A stretch of DNA of 64,000 nt from CAZPUR01 sp964589815. GTDB lineage: Bacteria > Patescibacteriota > Microgenomatia > UBA1400. Below the pieces are notes generated by a model. That model did not search any database and was not told the origin of the DNA. It saw only the letters and a program-made list of their open reading frames with translations. The stretch is taken from assembly GCA_964589815.1 (NCBI GenBank), contig CAZPUR010000003.1, forward strand, positions 1-64,000, given 5' to 3'. The translations under genes were made by a program, and so were the position numbers. Of the stretch, positions 17,762-25,683 are shown piece after piece. Numbering within the stretch: position 1 is the first letter of the stretch; every line of letters starts with the position of its first letter.

Positions 17762-18820
17762 CTACCAAGTAGGTAAAAATTGTTTAATATTTTCTGTATT
17801 AATATAAAAATGTTGACCTTTACCTTCAACGACTAAACGGGCAATTTTTCTAGTGACACTCTTAATACTTCTTTCTAAGCTTCTCATACCTGGGTCAAAA
17901 CCCAAAGGTCTAATAATTTGAGGCCAAAGAGTATCTTCAATGGTGATATTTTCTTCTTTCAGACCAGAAGCTGTTAGGGCTTTAGGCAAAAGATATTTTT
18001 TGGCAATGACTATTTTTTCTTCGTCAGAATAAGAAGGCATTTGTAAAATTTCCATTCTATCCAAAACCGCAGTAGAGATATTAGTGGTATTATTACAAGT
18101 GGCGATAAACAGGACATCAGAAAGGTCAAAAGGATAGTCGATGTAATGGTCAGTAAAATGAGCATTTTGTTCTGGGTCTAAAAGTTCTACTAAAACACCC
18201 ATAATATCAGATTGAGCATTTTGCGAAACGCGATCAACTTCATCTAGTAAAATAACCGGATTATTGCTTTGGGCTCGACGTAAGGCTTTAATTATTTGAC
18301 CGGGTTCGTTATCAGGATGAAGTCGGCTTTGGCCGCGTAAATCCAAAGCTGAACCCATACCGCCGAAAGGAACTCTGACAAATTTTCTGGCGATGGCTTC
18401 AGCCATTGAGTAGCCAAAGGTAGTTTTTCCCGTTCCTACTAAGCCGACTAAACATAGAATCGGAGCATGGGAAACTTTTTTTTCACCCCTGGTGAGTTTT
18501 AAAGTCGCCATAAATTCTAAAATTTTATCTTTAACCTGTCGCATGCCGTAGTGATTTTTATCCATGATTTCTTTGGCTTTATTAAGATCTAAAATATCTT
18601 CAGTTTTTTTCTGCCAAGGTAAAGATAAAATCCAACTGATATAATGGCTGATTTTTTCATATTCTTCAGAATAACCGCCAAACTTGGCCGTTTTTTGCAA
18701 TCGAACCACCATTTGTAAGGCTTTTTCTTTTAAGCCTTCGGGAATCAAGGCCGAAGAAACTTTTTCTTCCAACTGGTTAATTTCCTGGGAAAGTGAATCT
18801 TCTAGGGCAGTTTGAGACAT
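17762..18820 (-). CDS. Lon-family AAA+ ATPase core without protease domain
   Basis: The 352 residues match the central part of Lon: the helical region before the ATPase (LSLPWQKKTEDILDLNKA, NHYGMRQVKDKI), Walker A GLVGTGKT (126-133), Walker B LLDEVD (191-196), LDPEQNAHFTDHYID and the small ATPase subdomain up to about residue 340. Both the N-terminal substrate-binding domain and the C-terminal Ser-Lys protease domain are missing. The frame ends cleanly 20 nt before RNase J. It may act as an unfoldase or a partner of another protease; it cannot by itself be a Lon protease. A TAAAAT box lies 6 nt before the ATG. Confidence 0.88.
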   Translation of the reverse strand: MSQTALEDSLSQEINQLEEKVSSALIPEGLKEKALQMVVRLQKTAKFGGYSEEYEKISHYISWILSLPWQKKTEDILDLNKAKEIMDKNHYGMRQVKDKILEFMATLKLTRGEKKVSHAPILCLVGLVGTGKTTFGYSMAEAIARKFVRVPFGGMGSALDLRGQSRLHPDNEPGQIIKALRRAQSNNPVILLDEVDRVSQNAQSDIMGVLVELLDPEQNAHFTDHYIDYPFDLSDVLFIATCNNTTNISTAVLDRMEILQMPSYSDEEKIVIAKKYLLPKALTASGLKEENITIEDTLWPQIIRPLGFDPGMRSLERSIKSVTRKIARLVVEGKGQHFYINTENIKQFLPTW

Positions 18821-18826
18821 ATAATT

Positions 18827-18832
18827 ATTTTA
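18827..18832 (-). promoter_or_regulatory. -10-like TAAAAT box before the lon-like gene
   Basis: TAAAAT on the minus strand ends 6 nt before the ATG; no Shine-Dalgarno. Confidence 0.45.
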
Positions 18833-18839
18833 CACTTTA

Positions 18840-20702
18840 TTATTTTATCTGTAAAATGCTCATAAAGGCTTCTTGAGGGAGAGTGACCCGGCCAATTTGC
18901 TTCATTCTTTTCTTGCCTTTTTTTTGTTTTTTGAGCAACTTATCTTTTCTGGTTTGATCACCGCCATAAAGTTTGGCGGTGACATCTTTACGCAGAGCCC
19001 TTAAAGTTTCCCGGGCTATAATTCTTCCATTAAGACTGACTTGAATAGGAACTTCAAAAAGTTGTTGCGGAATGACTTCTTTTAGTTTCTGAGCCAGTTT
19101 TCTGGCTTTGTAGATGCCTTTGTTTTTTTCAGTGACGCTAGTCAGGGCTTTGACTTTTTCTCCGGCAATAATAACTTCAAGCTTGGCTGCTTTAAAATTT
19201 TTAAACCCAAGCAACTGATAATCAAGGCTGGCAAACCCAGAAGAGGCAGATTTTAACTGATCATAAAAACCCTCAATTAATTCAATTAAGGGCATTTCGT
19301 ATTCTAGCTTAGTATAAGAACCATAATATTTTTGATCAATTAATTTGCCCCTATGATTTTGAAGAAGCTGGAAAAGATTGCCTAAAAACTCGCTAGGCGT
19401 AAAAATAGAGGCTTTAATCCATGGTTCTTTAATTTGATTAATTAAACTAAAATCAGGGAGTTCGCTGGCGTTTTGGATTAGTTGTAGAGAATTATCTTTA
19501 GTGATAATTTGATATTCAACACTAGGGCTAGTGATGATAATATCTAAATTGAAATCTCTTTCTAGACGTTCTTGGATAATCAAAGCATGGAAGACTCCCA
19601 AAAATCCCATGCGGAAGCCTTTACCTAAGGCGGCTGAACCAGCTAGGGAAAAAGTCATAGCTACATCATTTAACTTTAATTGTTTAATCGCTTGTTCTAG
19701 TTCAGGAAAATCTTTATTTTCCACCGGATAAAAATCAAAAAATACTACCGGTTTTGGTTGTTGATACCCTGCTAAAGGCTTGAGTTTTGAGTTTTGCCGT
19801 GCGTCGCCAAAGACTATGCCGGCGGCGCGAGTTTTGAGTTTTGAGCTTGTAATCGTGTCTCCTACTTGGCATAAGTTGATGTCTTTTAAACCGGTAGCTA
19901 TATAACCAATCTCACCAGTCTTCAGTTGGTCTGTTTTTTCCATCTTCGGAGTCAAATAGCCAATTTCCAATGGTTCAAATTCTTTTCCCGTAGCTAAAAA
20001 TTTTAATTTACCTGAAGCCAAATGGCCATCAACAATTTTTAGATAAACCACAATCCCTTTATAAGGATGATAAAAGGAGTCAAAAACCAGGCCTCTCAGG
20101 GGTTGGTCGGGATTTCCTTTTGGAGAAGGGATTTTTTCTACCACGGTTTCTAAAACCTGGGTGACATTTTTTCCTGTTTTAGCGGAGACGTAGATTATTT
20201 CATCAGGCTTAAAATTAAGATTGATACACAGGTCAACCCCTACTTTTTCTGGCTGAGCATTTTGCAGATCAATTTTATTAATGACGGGAATAATTTTTAA
20301 ATCTAGTTTTTTAGCTAACTGAAAATGGGCCAAAGTTTGAGCCTGAATTCCCTGAGCGGCATCGACTAATAAGATTACTCCTTCACAACAGGCGAGAGAG
20401 CGAGAAACTTCATAGCTAAAATCAATGTGCCCCGGAGTATCGATTAAATTTAGAATATATCCGCCAGCTGGCGGATTAGAATTAAGAATTTTGTTTTTTG
20501 TTTGGTATTGCATCCGTACTGGGGCTAATTTTATGGTGACGCCTCTTTCCTGGGAAATTGGATGAGAGTCTAAAAACCTTTGATGCATTAAGCGTTTTTC
20601 CACGCTTTTTGTTATTTCCAAAAACCGGTCAGTCAAAGTAGTTTTGCCGTGGTCAATATGGGCAACAATAGAGAAGTTACGGATGAAATTCAGCTGATTC
20701 AT
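18840..20702 (-). CDS. lepA: Elongation factor 4 (LepA) with two foreign in-frame insertions
   Basis: LepA/EF4 is a ribosome-bound GTPase related to EF-G, involved in back-translocation and ribosome biogenesis. It has AHIDHGKT (14-21), DTPGH, NKIDL, the domain II and the LepA-specific C-terminal domain (GGDQTRKDKLLKKQKKGKKRMKQ is typical, here in residues about 585-607). Two insertions interrupt conserved parts: NPPAGG just before the DTPGH strand (palindrome 20460-20475), and about 15 extra residues after VGDTI made by the repeat at 19780-19845. Its start overlaps murJ by 26 bp, so it is co-transcribed. Confidence 0.95.
   Translation of the reverse strand: MNQLNFIRNFSIVAHIDHGKTTLTDRFLEITKSVEKRLMHQRFLDSHPISQERGVTIKLAPVRMQYQTKNKILNSNPPAGGYILNLIDTPGHIDFSYEVSRSLACCEGVILLVDAAQGIQAQTLAHFQLAKKLDLKIIPVINKIDLQNAQPEKVGVDLCINLNFKPDEIIYVSAKTGKNVTQVLETVVEKIPSPKGNPDQPLRGLVFDSFYHPYKGIVVYLKIVDGHLASGKLKFLATGKEFEPLEIGYLTPKMEKTDQLKTGEIGYIATGLKDINLCQVGDTITSSKLKTRAAGIVFGDARQNSKLKPLAGYQQPKPVVFFDFYPVENKDFPELEQAIKQLKLNDVAMTFSLAGSAALGKGFRMGFLGVFHALIIQERLERDFNLDIIITSPSVEYQIITKDNSLQLIQNASELPDFSLINQIKEPWIKASIFTPSEFLGNLFQLLQNHRGKLIDQKYYGSYTKLEYEMPLIELIEGFYDQLKSASSGFASLDYQLLGFKNFKAAKLEVIIAGEKVKALTSVTEKNKGIYKARKLAQKLKEVIPQQLFEVPIQVSLNGRIIARETLRALRKDVTAKLYGGDQTRKDKLLKKQKKGKKRMKQIGRVTLPQEAFMSILQIK
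19780..19845. repeat. Composite insertion in lepA: GC-rich core between 15-bp direct repeats
   Basis: GAGTTTTGAGTTTTG occurs at 19782-19796 and 19829-19843. Between them is a 32-nt GC-rich core with inverted arms GCGTCGCC (19801-19808) and GGCGGCGC (19821-19828). The encoded residues have no counterpart in usual LepA at this site. Confidence 0.8.
20460..20475. repeat. 16-bp palindrome TCCGCCAGCTGGCGGA in lepA
   Basis: Perfect palindrome, identical to the copy at 13220-13235. Read as NPPAGG inside the G domain just before the DTPGH motif. Confidence 0.9.
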
Positions 20703-22356
20703 CAGTGGCCCCCACTGGTTCTAAACTTTGACCCCGAAGCATTTTTTGCAAGATTTCCACTTTTTCTAATAATTTAGTAAAGGAGTTTAAAGTTTTGATT
20801 TTAAAAATCCAACTTAACAACAGATAAAAACAAAAGCCAAAAAAAGTGCTTACTCCGGTTAAAAGCAAGAGACCAGAAACACGGGTAGTGTCAAAAACAA
20901 CTTGGTCAAGAGTTTTCATCGGTAAATAAAGAGCAAAGGCGGTAATAAAAGAAACTGTAAAAATTTTAATTATGGGATAGAGTAACTCTTGGCGTTTAAA
21001 TTGATTGACTTTTTTGTCTAAATAAAATAGGAGTAACACGGCATTAACGATATTGGCAACGGAAGTGGCAAAAGCAAGACCCCAAACAGGAACTTTAAGA
21101 ATTAAAACAAAATAGATACTGATCAAAACATTGATAAAAACACTGATGGCGCCAATAATCACTGGAGTTTTTGAATCGTGCAGAGAGTAAAAAGCCCGAG
21201 CCAAAAGGTGGACTAAAGATTGGGCAAACAAAGAAATACTGAAGAAAGCCAAGACCAGACTAGTTAAAACTGTGGCTTCCCAATCAAAACGAGCCGCTCC
21301 AAAAACTAGTCTAACAATAGGGACTCTTAAAATGATTAATAAAACTGAGCAAGGTAAAACTAAAAAAAGGATTTGGTGAAAACAACTAATAAATGTTTTT
21401 TTAAAGGCAGAAAGATCTTTTTGGGTAGCTTCTTCAGTGAGGGTGGGTAGGGCCGCTTGAGCAATAGTAGCCCCAAATAAACCCACAGGTAAGAGTTGAA
21501 GATGTTGGGCGAAATTAAAATAAATTAAGGAACTGGTGGAAATAAGCGAGGCTAAAATAATGTCAACCGTATAGTCAATTTGGGCAACGGCTAAACCAAT
21601 AGTTCTCGGTAACATCAGGCTGCCGATTTTTTTTACATAAGGATTCTTGAAATCAAAAGTCGGCCGATAGCGCAAACGCAAACTTTTAGCTAAAGGAAGC
21701 TGGATTAAGAAATGCAGCAAAGTGCCTAGAACTACTCCCCAGGTAGGCCCATAGATACCCAAAGTAGGACTTAAAAAAACAATTCCCAGAATAATACCAA
21801 CATTATACAAAACCGGTGCCAGCGCCGGAATAAGAAATCTTTTGAAAGACTGAAGGATCCCGGTGAGAAAGCTGGAAAGAATAAAAAAGAATTGAGAAAT
21901 AAGCATAATTCTGGTTAACTTAACCATTAAAAGAAGTTCCTCTTGGTTAAAACCCGGAGCAATGAAGGCTGATAAAGGACGGGCAAAGATGAAGATTAAA
22001 AAAGCAGAGACGATAAAAATCAAGAGACCAATATTTAGTATTGAAGAAGCAACTTCCCAGGCAGTTTGTTTTTCTCCCTGAGAAATAAGTGAGGTGATGA
22101 CCGGAATAAAGGCGGTCGCTAAAGCGCCCATCACTAAAAGCTGAAAAATCATATCCGGCAGTCTGAAGGCGGCAAAATAAACACCCAAAGAAGAAGAAGA
22201 ACCAAAATAAGTAGCCAAAAGTCTGTCACGGAAAAGACCCAGCAAACGGGAGGCAGCCACATTAATCATAATAATCATGGCAGCAGAAAGGATATTAGTC
22301 TGCTTGCTTAAAAGAAATAAAGTACTGTTTTTAAAAAAATTGTTTTTTCTTATCAC
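20677..22356 (-). CDS. murJ: Lipid II flippase MurJ
   Basis: MurJ moves lipid-linked peptidoglycan precursor across the membrane. About 14 hydrophobic helices are visible over roughly 558 residues, with family blocks SRLLGLFRDRLLATYFG, DAFxxAFRLP-like YFAAFRLPDMIFQL, and the pattern RAFYSLHDSKTPVIIG. The start chosen is GTG at 22356: a TATAAT box lies 7 nt upstream, as in other leaderless starts; a TTG one codon earlier is possible. The 3' end overlaps lepA by 26 bp. Confidence 0.93.
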   Translation of the reverse strand: MIRKNNFFKNSTLFLLSKQTNILSAAMIIMINVAASRLLGLFRDRLLATYFGSSSSLGVYFAAFRLPDMIFQLLVMGALATAFIPVITSLISQGEKQTAWEVASSILNIGLLIFIVSAFLIFIFARPLSAFIAPGFNQEELLLMVKLTRIMLISQFFFILSSFLTGILQSFKRFLIPALAPVLYNVGIILGIVFLSPTLGIYGPTWGVVLGTLLHFLIQLPLAKSLRLRYRPTFDFKNPYVKKIGSLMLPRTIGLAVAQIDYTVDIILASLISTSSLIYFNFAQHLQLLPVGLFGATIAQAALPTLTEEATQKDLSAFKKTFISCFHQILFLVLPCSVLLIILRVPIVRLVFGAARFDWEATVLTSLVLAFFSISLFAQSLVHLLARAFYSLHDSKTPVIIGAISVFINVLISIYFVLILKVPVWGLAFATSVANIVNAVLLLFYLDKKVNQFKRQELLYPIIKIFTVSFITAFALYLPMKTLDQVVFDTTRVSGLLLLTGVSTFFGFCFYLLLSWIFKIKTLNSFTKLLEKVEILQKMLRGQSLEPVGATDESAEFHP

Positions 22357-22363
22357 CAAAAAG

Positions 22364-22369
22364 ATTATA
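22364..22369 (-). promoter_or_regulatory. TATAAT box, leaderless GTG start of murJ
   Basis: A perfect TATAAT on the minus strand, 7 nt before the GTG start. Confidence 0.5.
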
Positions 22370-22418
22370 ACATAGGAGCGGCTTGTGTTTTAAAGAGGAA
22401 AAAGATAAAATAATCTCA

Positions 22419-22495
22419 AATCTCAAAACTGAACCTTAAATCTTTTATTAGATTTTACATATAGTTTTGATATTTGACATTTGAGTTTTGAGATT
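22419..22495. repeat. Inverted repeat AATCTCAAAACT / AGTTTTGAGATT upstream of rpsT
   Basis: Perfect 12-bp arms at 22419-22430 and 22484-22495, 53 nt apart, between divergent murJ and rpsT. The arms belong to the same CTCAAAACTC family as the direct repeats in the lepA insertion. Confidence 0.7.
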
Positions 22496-22515
22496 AACGA
22501 CTGGAAGGAGTGTTT

Positions 22516-22752
22516 ATGCCTGTTACTAAATCAGCTTTAAAAGCCTTAAGAAAAGATAAGCGAAGAGCAAGGGTTAACCAACCCATTATTTCTGCTTATA
22601 AAAAGGCGATTAAAAAATTCCGCCAAAATACTAGTAAGAAAAATTTACAGCAAGCTTATTCTTTTTTAGACACGGCGGTAAAGAGAAAAGTGATTCATAA
22701 GAACAAAGCTTCTCGTTTAAAATCTAGGTTAACAAAATTATTAATTAAATAA
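22516..22752 (+). CDS. rpsT: 30S ribosomal protein bS20
   Basis: S20 is a helical protein that binds the 5' domain and helix 44 of 16S rRNA. The start is ATG 22516, placed by a strong Shine-Dalgarno GGAAGGAG at 22503-22510; 78 residues follow, with typical blocks SALKALRKDKRRR-like, FLDTAVKRKVIHKNKASRLKSRL. It heads the pilN/pilO-like gene run. Unlike many first genes here it has a true Shine-Dalgarno. Confidence 0.94.
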   Translation: MPVTKSALKALRKDKRRARVNQPIISAYKKAIKKFRQNTSKKNLQQAYSFLDTAVKRKVIHKNKASRLKSRLTKLLIK

Positions 22753-22762
22753 TCTTATTATT

Positions 22763-23329
22763 GTGGCTGCCCAAAAAAAAAACGTTAACTTCCTACGAAA
22801 AGACGAATTAGGAAAAGGCCTGTGGGGAAAATTCTTAAGATGGGCCTTAACTTTTGGCCGCTATATTGTTGTTTTTACAGAATTGATTGTTATTCTCGCT
22901 TTTATTTCCCGTTTTAAACTTGATTTAGATTTGGCTCGGATAAATGAAGAAATTGAGAGAAAAAAAACCGTGGTGGCTTCTTTTAAGGATCTAGAGAAAG
23001 AAATGAGATTTCTTCAGCAAAGACTTAAGGTAATTAAAAATGTTGATCAGATGGCTGGCCGAACTCCTTTTGTGCTTAATGAACTTAGTCAGCTAGTGCC
23101 TTTGGATGTTTTTCTATCTCAATTAGAAATTGAGGAGAATTCAGTTTTTTTAACCGGCACCAGTTTATCTAACAGTGGCTTGGCTACTTTTATCAGCAAA
23201 CTTGAAGACAGTCAAAAATTTACTAAAGTGGATTTTGGTAAAGTTGCTTCTCAGGGAGAGAAAGAACCTGGTCTAGATTTTGAAATACAACTAGACTTTA
23301 TTTATGAAAGTAAACTAGATGAGAATTAA
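22763..23329 (+). CDS. PilN-like type IV pilus assembly protein
   Basis: The 188 residues have a short basic N-terminus, one membrane helix at about 33-50, a coiled coil (about 60-95) and an alpha/beta domain (ELSQLVPLDVFLSQLEIEENSVFLTGTS) as in PilN, which links the cytoplasmic PilM ring to PilO. The start is GTG. It begins 10 nt after rpsT and overlaps the PilO-like gene by 11 bp. No pilin, PilB or PilC genes lie in the window. Confidence 0.75.
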   Translation: MAAQKKNVNFLRKDELGKGLWGKFLRWALTFGRYIVVFTELIVILAFISRFKLDLDLARINEEIERKKTVVASFKDLEKEMRFLQQRLKVIKNVDQMAGRTPFVLNELSQLVPLDVFLSQLEIEENSVFLTGTSLSNSGLATFISKLEDSQKFTKVDFGKVASQGEKEPGLDFEIQLDFIYESKLDEN

Positions 23330-23975
23330 TTCCCAAAAAATATACAAGCAATACCGCTATTATTTTTTAAAATCGAGAAGATTTTATGAAAAGCCAAAAG
23401 TAAAGGCTTCTGGCGACCTGCTTTTTAGCTTGATGATAATTTCTTTTTTCACTTTTTTTGCCATTCGTCCAACTTTAACAACGATATTTAAGTTAATGAA
23501 AGAATTAGAGGACAAAAAAGAAATCAACCAAAAACTAGACCAAAAAATCGCCGATCTTAATAAAGCCCAAATGACCTATGGTAAAGTGGTTAATGATTTA
23601 CCCTTAGTGGAAGCGGCTTTACCAGAAAAAGTGGCTTTTGAAGCCCTGACCAGTAGAATTAATTATTTAAGTTTTATTCACCAGCTTAAGTTGGTTTTAG
23701 CTTCTTTTGATGATTTTGATTTACTTACTTCAGGAGAAGAGGAAACAGAAAAAGAATATTGGGGAGCGGGAGTTTTGAACTTTAAACTTTCCCTAACAGG
23801 AAGTTATTTAAACATCAAAAATTTCTTAAAAGACTTGGAGGTAATTGACCGAATGGTAGTCATTGACTCAACCGTATTTTTTAATGAAAAAAGAGGAGAA
23901 ATTCAGATCGATATTGAAGGGAAATCTTTTTGGTTGGCGGAAACATTTAGTTTAAAAGAAAAAGAAGAACTATGA
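23319..23975 (+). CDS. PilO-like type IV pilus assembly protein
   Basis: The 218 residues show a membrane helix at about 33-52, a coiled coil (about 58-90) and a PilO-like alpha/beta domain (VNDLPLVEAALPEKVAFEAL, then FKLSLTGSYLNIKNFLKDLE). PilO partners PilN in the inner-membrane alignment complex. It overlaps the PilN-like gene at the start and the next gene by 4 bp. Assignment rests on fold pattern and order. Confidence 0.75.
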   Translation: MRINSQKIYKQYRYYFLKSRRFYEKPKVKASGDLLFSLMIISFFTFFAIRPTLTTIFKLMKELEDKKEINQKLDQKIADLNKAQMTYGKVVNDLPLVEAALPEKVAFEALTSRINYLSFIHQLKLVLASFDDFDLLTSGEEETEKEYWGAGVLNFKLSLTGSYLNIKNFLKDLEVIDRMVVIDSTVFFNEKRGEIQIDIEGKSFWLAETFSLKEKEEL

Positions 23976-24277
23976 GGAGAAATAATAAAAAGAGAACTAA
24001 AATTTCATTTTTAGTCATTCTTACTGTTTTTACTGTTTTTACCTGGCTTTTTTTAGATATCTTTCGGGCCTTAACTAGGAGTTCTGTGGCTCCGGTTTTA
24101 GAAGAGGAAATTAAACCTTTAGACCCAGACCTGGACAAGAAAATTTTAGACTCTTTGCGGCAAAGAAAGGAAATAGAAGCACAAGACTTGGAGAGTATAC
24201 CAGAAATAACAGAATTTGAAATAGAAACAGAAGTTAGAGGTGGTAGTCCTTCAGCGGCTACGGCATCAGCTAGGTAA
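23972..24277 (+). CDS. Small single-pass membrane protein after the pilO-like gene
   Basis: The 101 residues have a basic start, one membrane helix (about 11-30) and an acidic outer part (PLDPDLDKKILDSLRQR). By order it takes the place of PilP, but no PilP domain can be recognised. It overlaps the PilO-like gene by ATGA and is followed 9 nt later by the Fn3 surface protein, so it is part of the same operon. Confidence 0.6.
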   Translation: MRRNNKKRTKISFLVILTVFTVFTWLFLDIFRALTRSSVAPVLEEEIKPLDPDLDKKILDSLRQRKEIEAQDLESIPEITEFEIETEVRGGSPSAATASAR

Positions 24278-24286
24278 ATAACTAAA

Positions 24287-25630
24287 ATGAAAATTTTTAA
24301 GAGAAAAATACCCACCATTTTTGGTTTATTAATTCTTTTGTTAGGCGTGGGTGGAGTAGTCTTTTTAACTCAAAAAGATTTTTTAAAAAGCGAAAAAAAA
24401 CTTTCTTCCCAGAATATCCCAGAAAAAATCATTGTCAGCAATGTTTCTGAAAAACAATTTACCGTTTCTTGGGTGACTCAAGAAGCCACCAGTGGTTTCA
24501 TTAAATACGGCCTGGAGCAAACAATGTTGGAGAACGTAGTTCTAGATGACCGCGACCAAAGGAGTGGAGAAAGAGGTAAATTTAAAACACACTTTGTGAC
24601 TTTAAAAGATCTTCAGCCAGAAAAAACCTATTATTTCAAGATTGGTTCAGGATTAGAGGCAGAAGAGAACGTTTACGATAACAACGGCCAGCCCTACAGC
24701 ATTATTGCTGGACCAGTTCTAACCACTTCTCAAGAAACTAGGATTTTGAGCGGTAGGATTTTAACTGAGGATGACAAACCGGCTCTAGAAACCATCGTTT
24801 ATTTAGCGGCAGCTAATATGGCTCCTTTGTCAACCCTGACTGACAACAGCGGCCGCTGGGCCATATTTTTAAATAAAGCCAGAACCAAAGACTTGACTGA
24901 ATATACTGTTTTTGACGTCGAAGCCAGTATTTTAAAAATCGAGGCTCTAAACGGAGAAAAAGACTTAGAAGCTGTCATACTGACCAAAAATGCTTTTCCA
25001 GCCATTCCCGACCTAGTTTTAGGTCATGAGCCTTATGATTTCCGGCGGGAAGAGATGCCTTACCAAGAAATACAAGAGGCGACTGAGTCTGGTTTGATTA
25101 CCATTGAAAATCCAAGTTATAGCGGCGAGAGTCTTAACACTTTAAAGCCTGAATTTTTTGGTCAAGGACCAGTGGGGGCAGTTTTAGAAATTAAGTTGGA
25201 ATCAGAACCTTATATGACCGAAGTGGAGGTAAATGACAAGGGTAGTTGGAATTTTACTCCTCCTTTTGAGCTGGAACCAGGAACACATAAAGTTTCGGTG
25301 ACTTATATTGATACCGGAGGAGAATTAGAAACAATTAGTAGAAATTTCATTATTTTGGCAGCCGGAGAAAGTGAATTACCCGCAATCACCGCCACTCCTT
25401 CAGGAGATTTAGCCAGCCCTAGCCCTCTTTCATTACCCTCTGCGCTTCCCAGTCCGAGTCTTGTGGCTGCTTCGAGTCCATTACCCAGTCCTTCTTCTGC
25501 AGAACCAGCAAGGGTAACTCAACCTACTACCGGAGGACAAATGCCGATTACCGGCACCAATTTGCCCACGGTTTTGCTTTTGTTAGTAGGAATCATTCTG
25601 GTTTTGATTGGTTTTAGAAAAGTATTCTGA
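24287..25630 (+). CDS. Fn3-like surface protein with sortase-type C-terminal signal
   Basis: The 447 residues begin with a signal/anchor helix (about 11-28), then a fibronectin-III-like domain of the purple acid phosphatase N-terminal kind (KIIVSNVSEKQFTVSWVTQE, then LQPEKTYYFKIGSG), a carboxypeptidase-regulatory-like beta domain (LSGRILTEDDKPA), another beta domain, a Pro/Ser linker and a C-terminal MPITGTNLPT, hydrophobic helix, Lys/Arg-poor end. The last part resembles an LPxTG sorting signal, a plausible target of the sortase at 8202-8981. It is in line with the pilus-like genes. Confidence 0.72.
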   Translation: MKIFKRKIPTIFGLLILLLGVGGVVFLTQKDFLKSEKKLSSQNIPEKIIVSNVSEKQFTVSWVTQEATSGFIKYGLEQTMLENVVLDDRDQRSGERGKFKTHFVTLKDLQPEKTYYFKIGSGLEAEENVYDNNGQPYSIIAGPVLTTSQETRILSGRILTEDDKPALETIVYLAAANMAPLSTLTDNSGRWAIFLNKARTKDLTEYTVFDVEASILKIEALNGEKDLEAVILTKNAFPAIPDLVLGHEPYDFRREEMPYQEIQEATESGLITIENPSYSGESLNTLKPEFFGQGPVGAVLEIKLESEPYMTEVEVNDKGSWNFTPPFELEPGTHKVSVTYIDTGGELETISRNFIILAAGESELPAITATPSGDLASPSPLSLPSALPSPSLVAASSPLPSPSSAEPARVTQPTTGGQMPITGTNLPTVLLLLVGIILVLIGFRKVF

Positions 25631-25639
25631 TTTTTAATC

Positions 25640-25669
25640 TTGACAATCATTATAAAAGAAGGTGATAAT
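25640..25669 (+). promoter_or_regulatory. Candidate sigma-70 promoter before the surface-protein run
   Basis: TTGACA (25640-25645), an 18-nt spacer and GATAAT (25664-25669), in the gap before the gene at 25684. Confidence 0.6.
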
Positions 25670-25683
25670 GATTTAAGGTCAAA

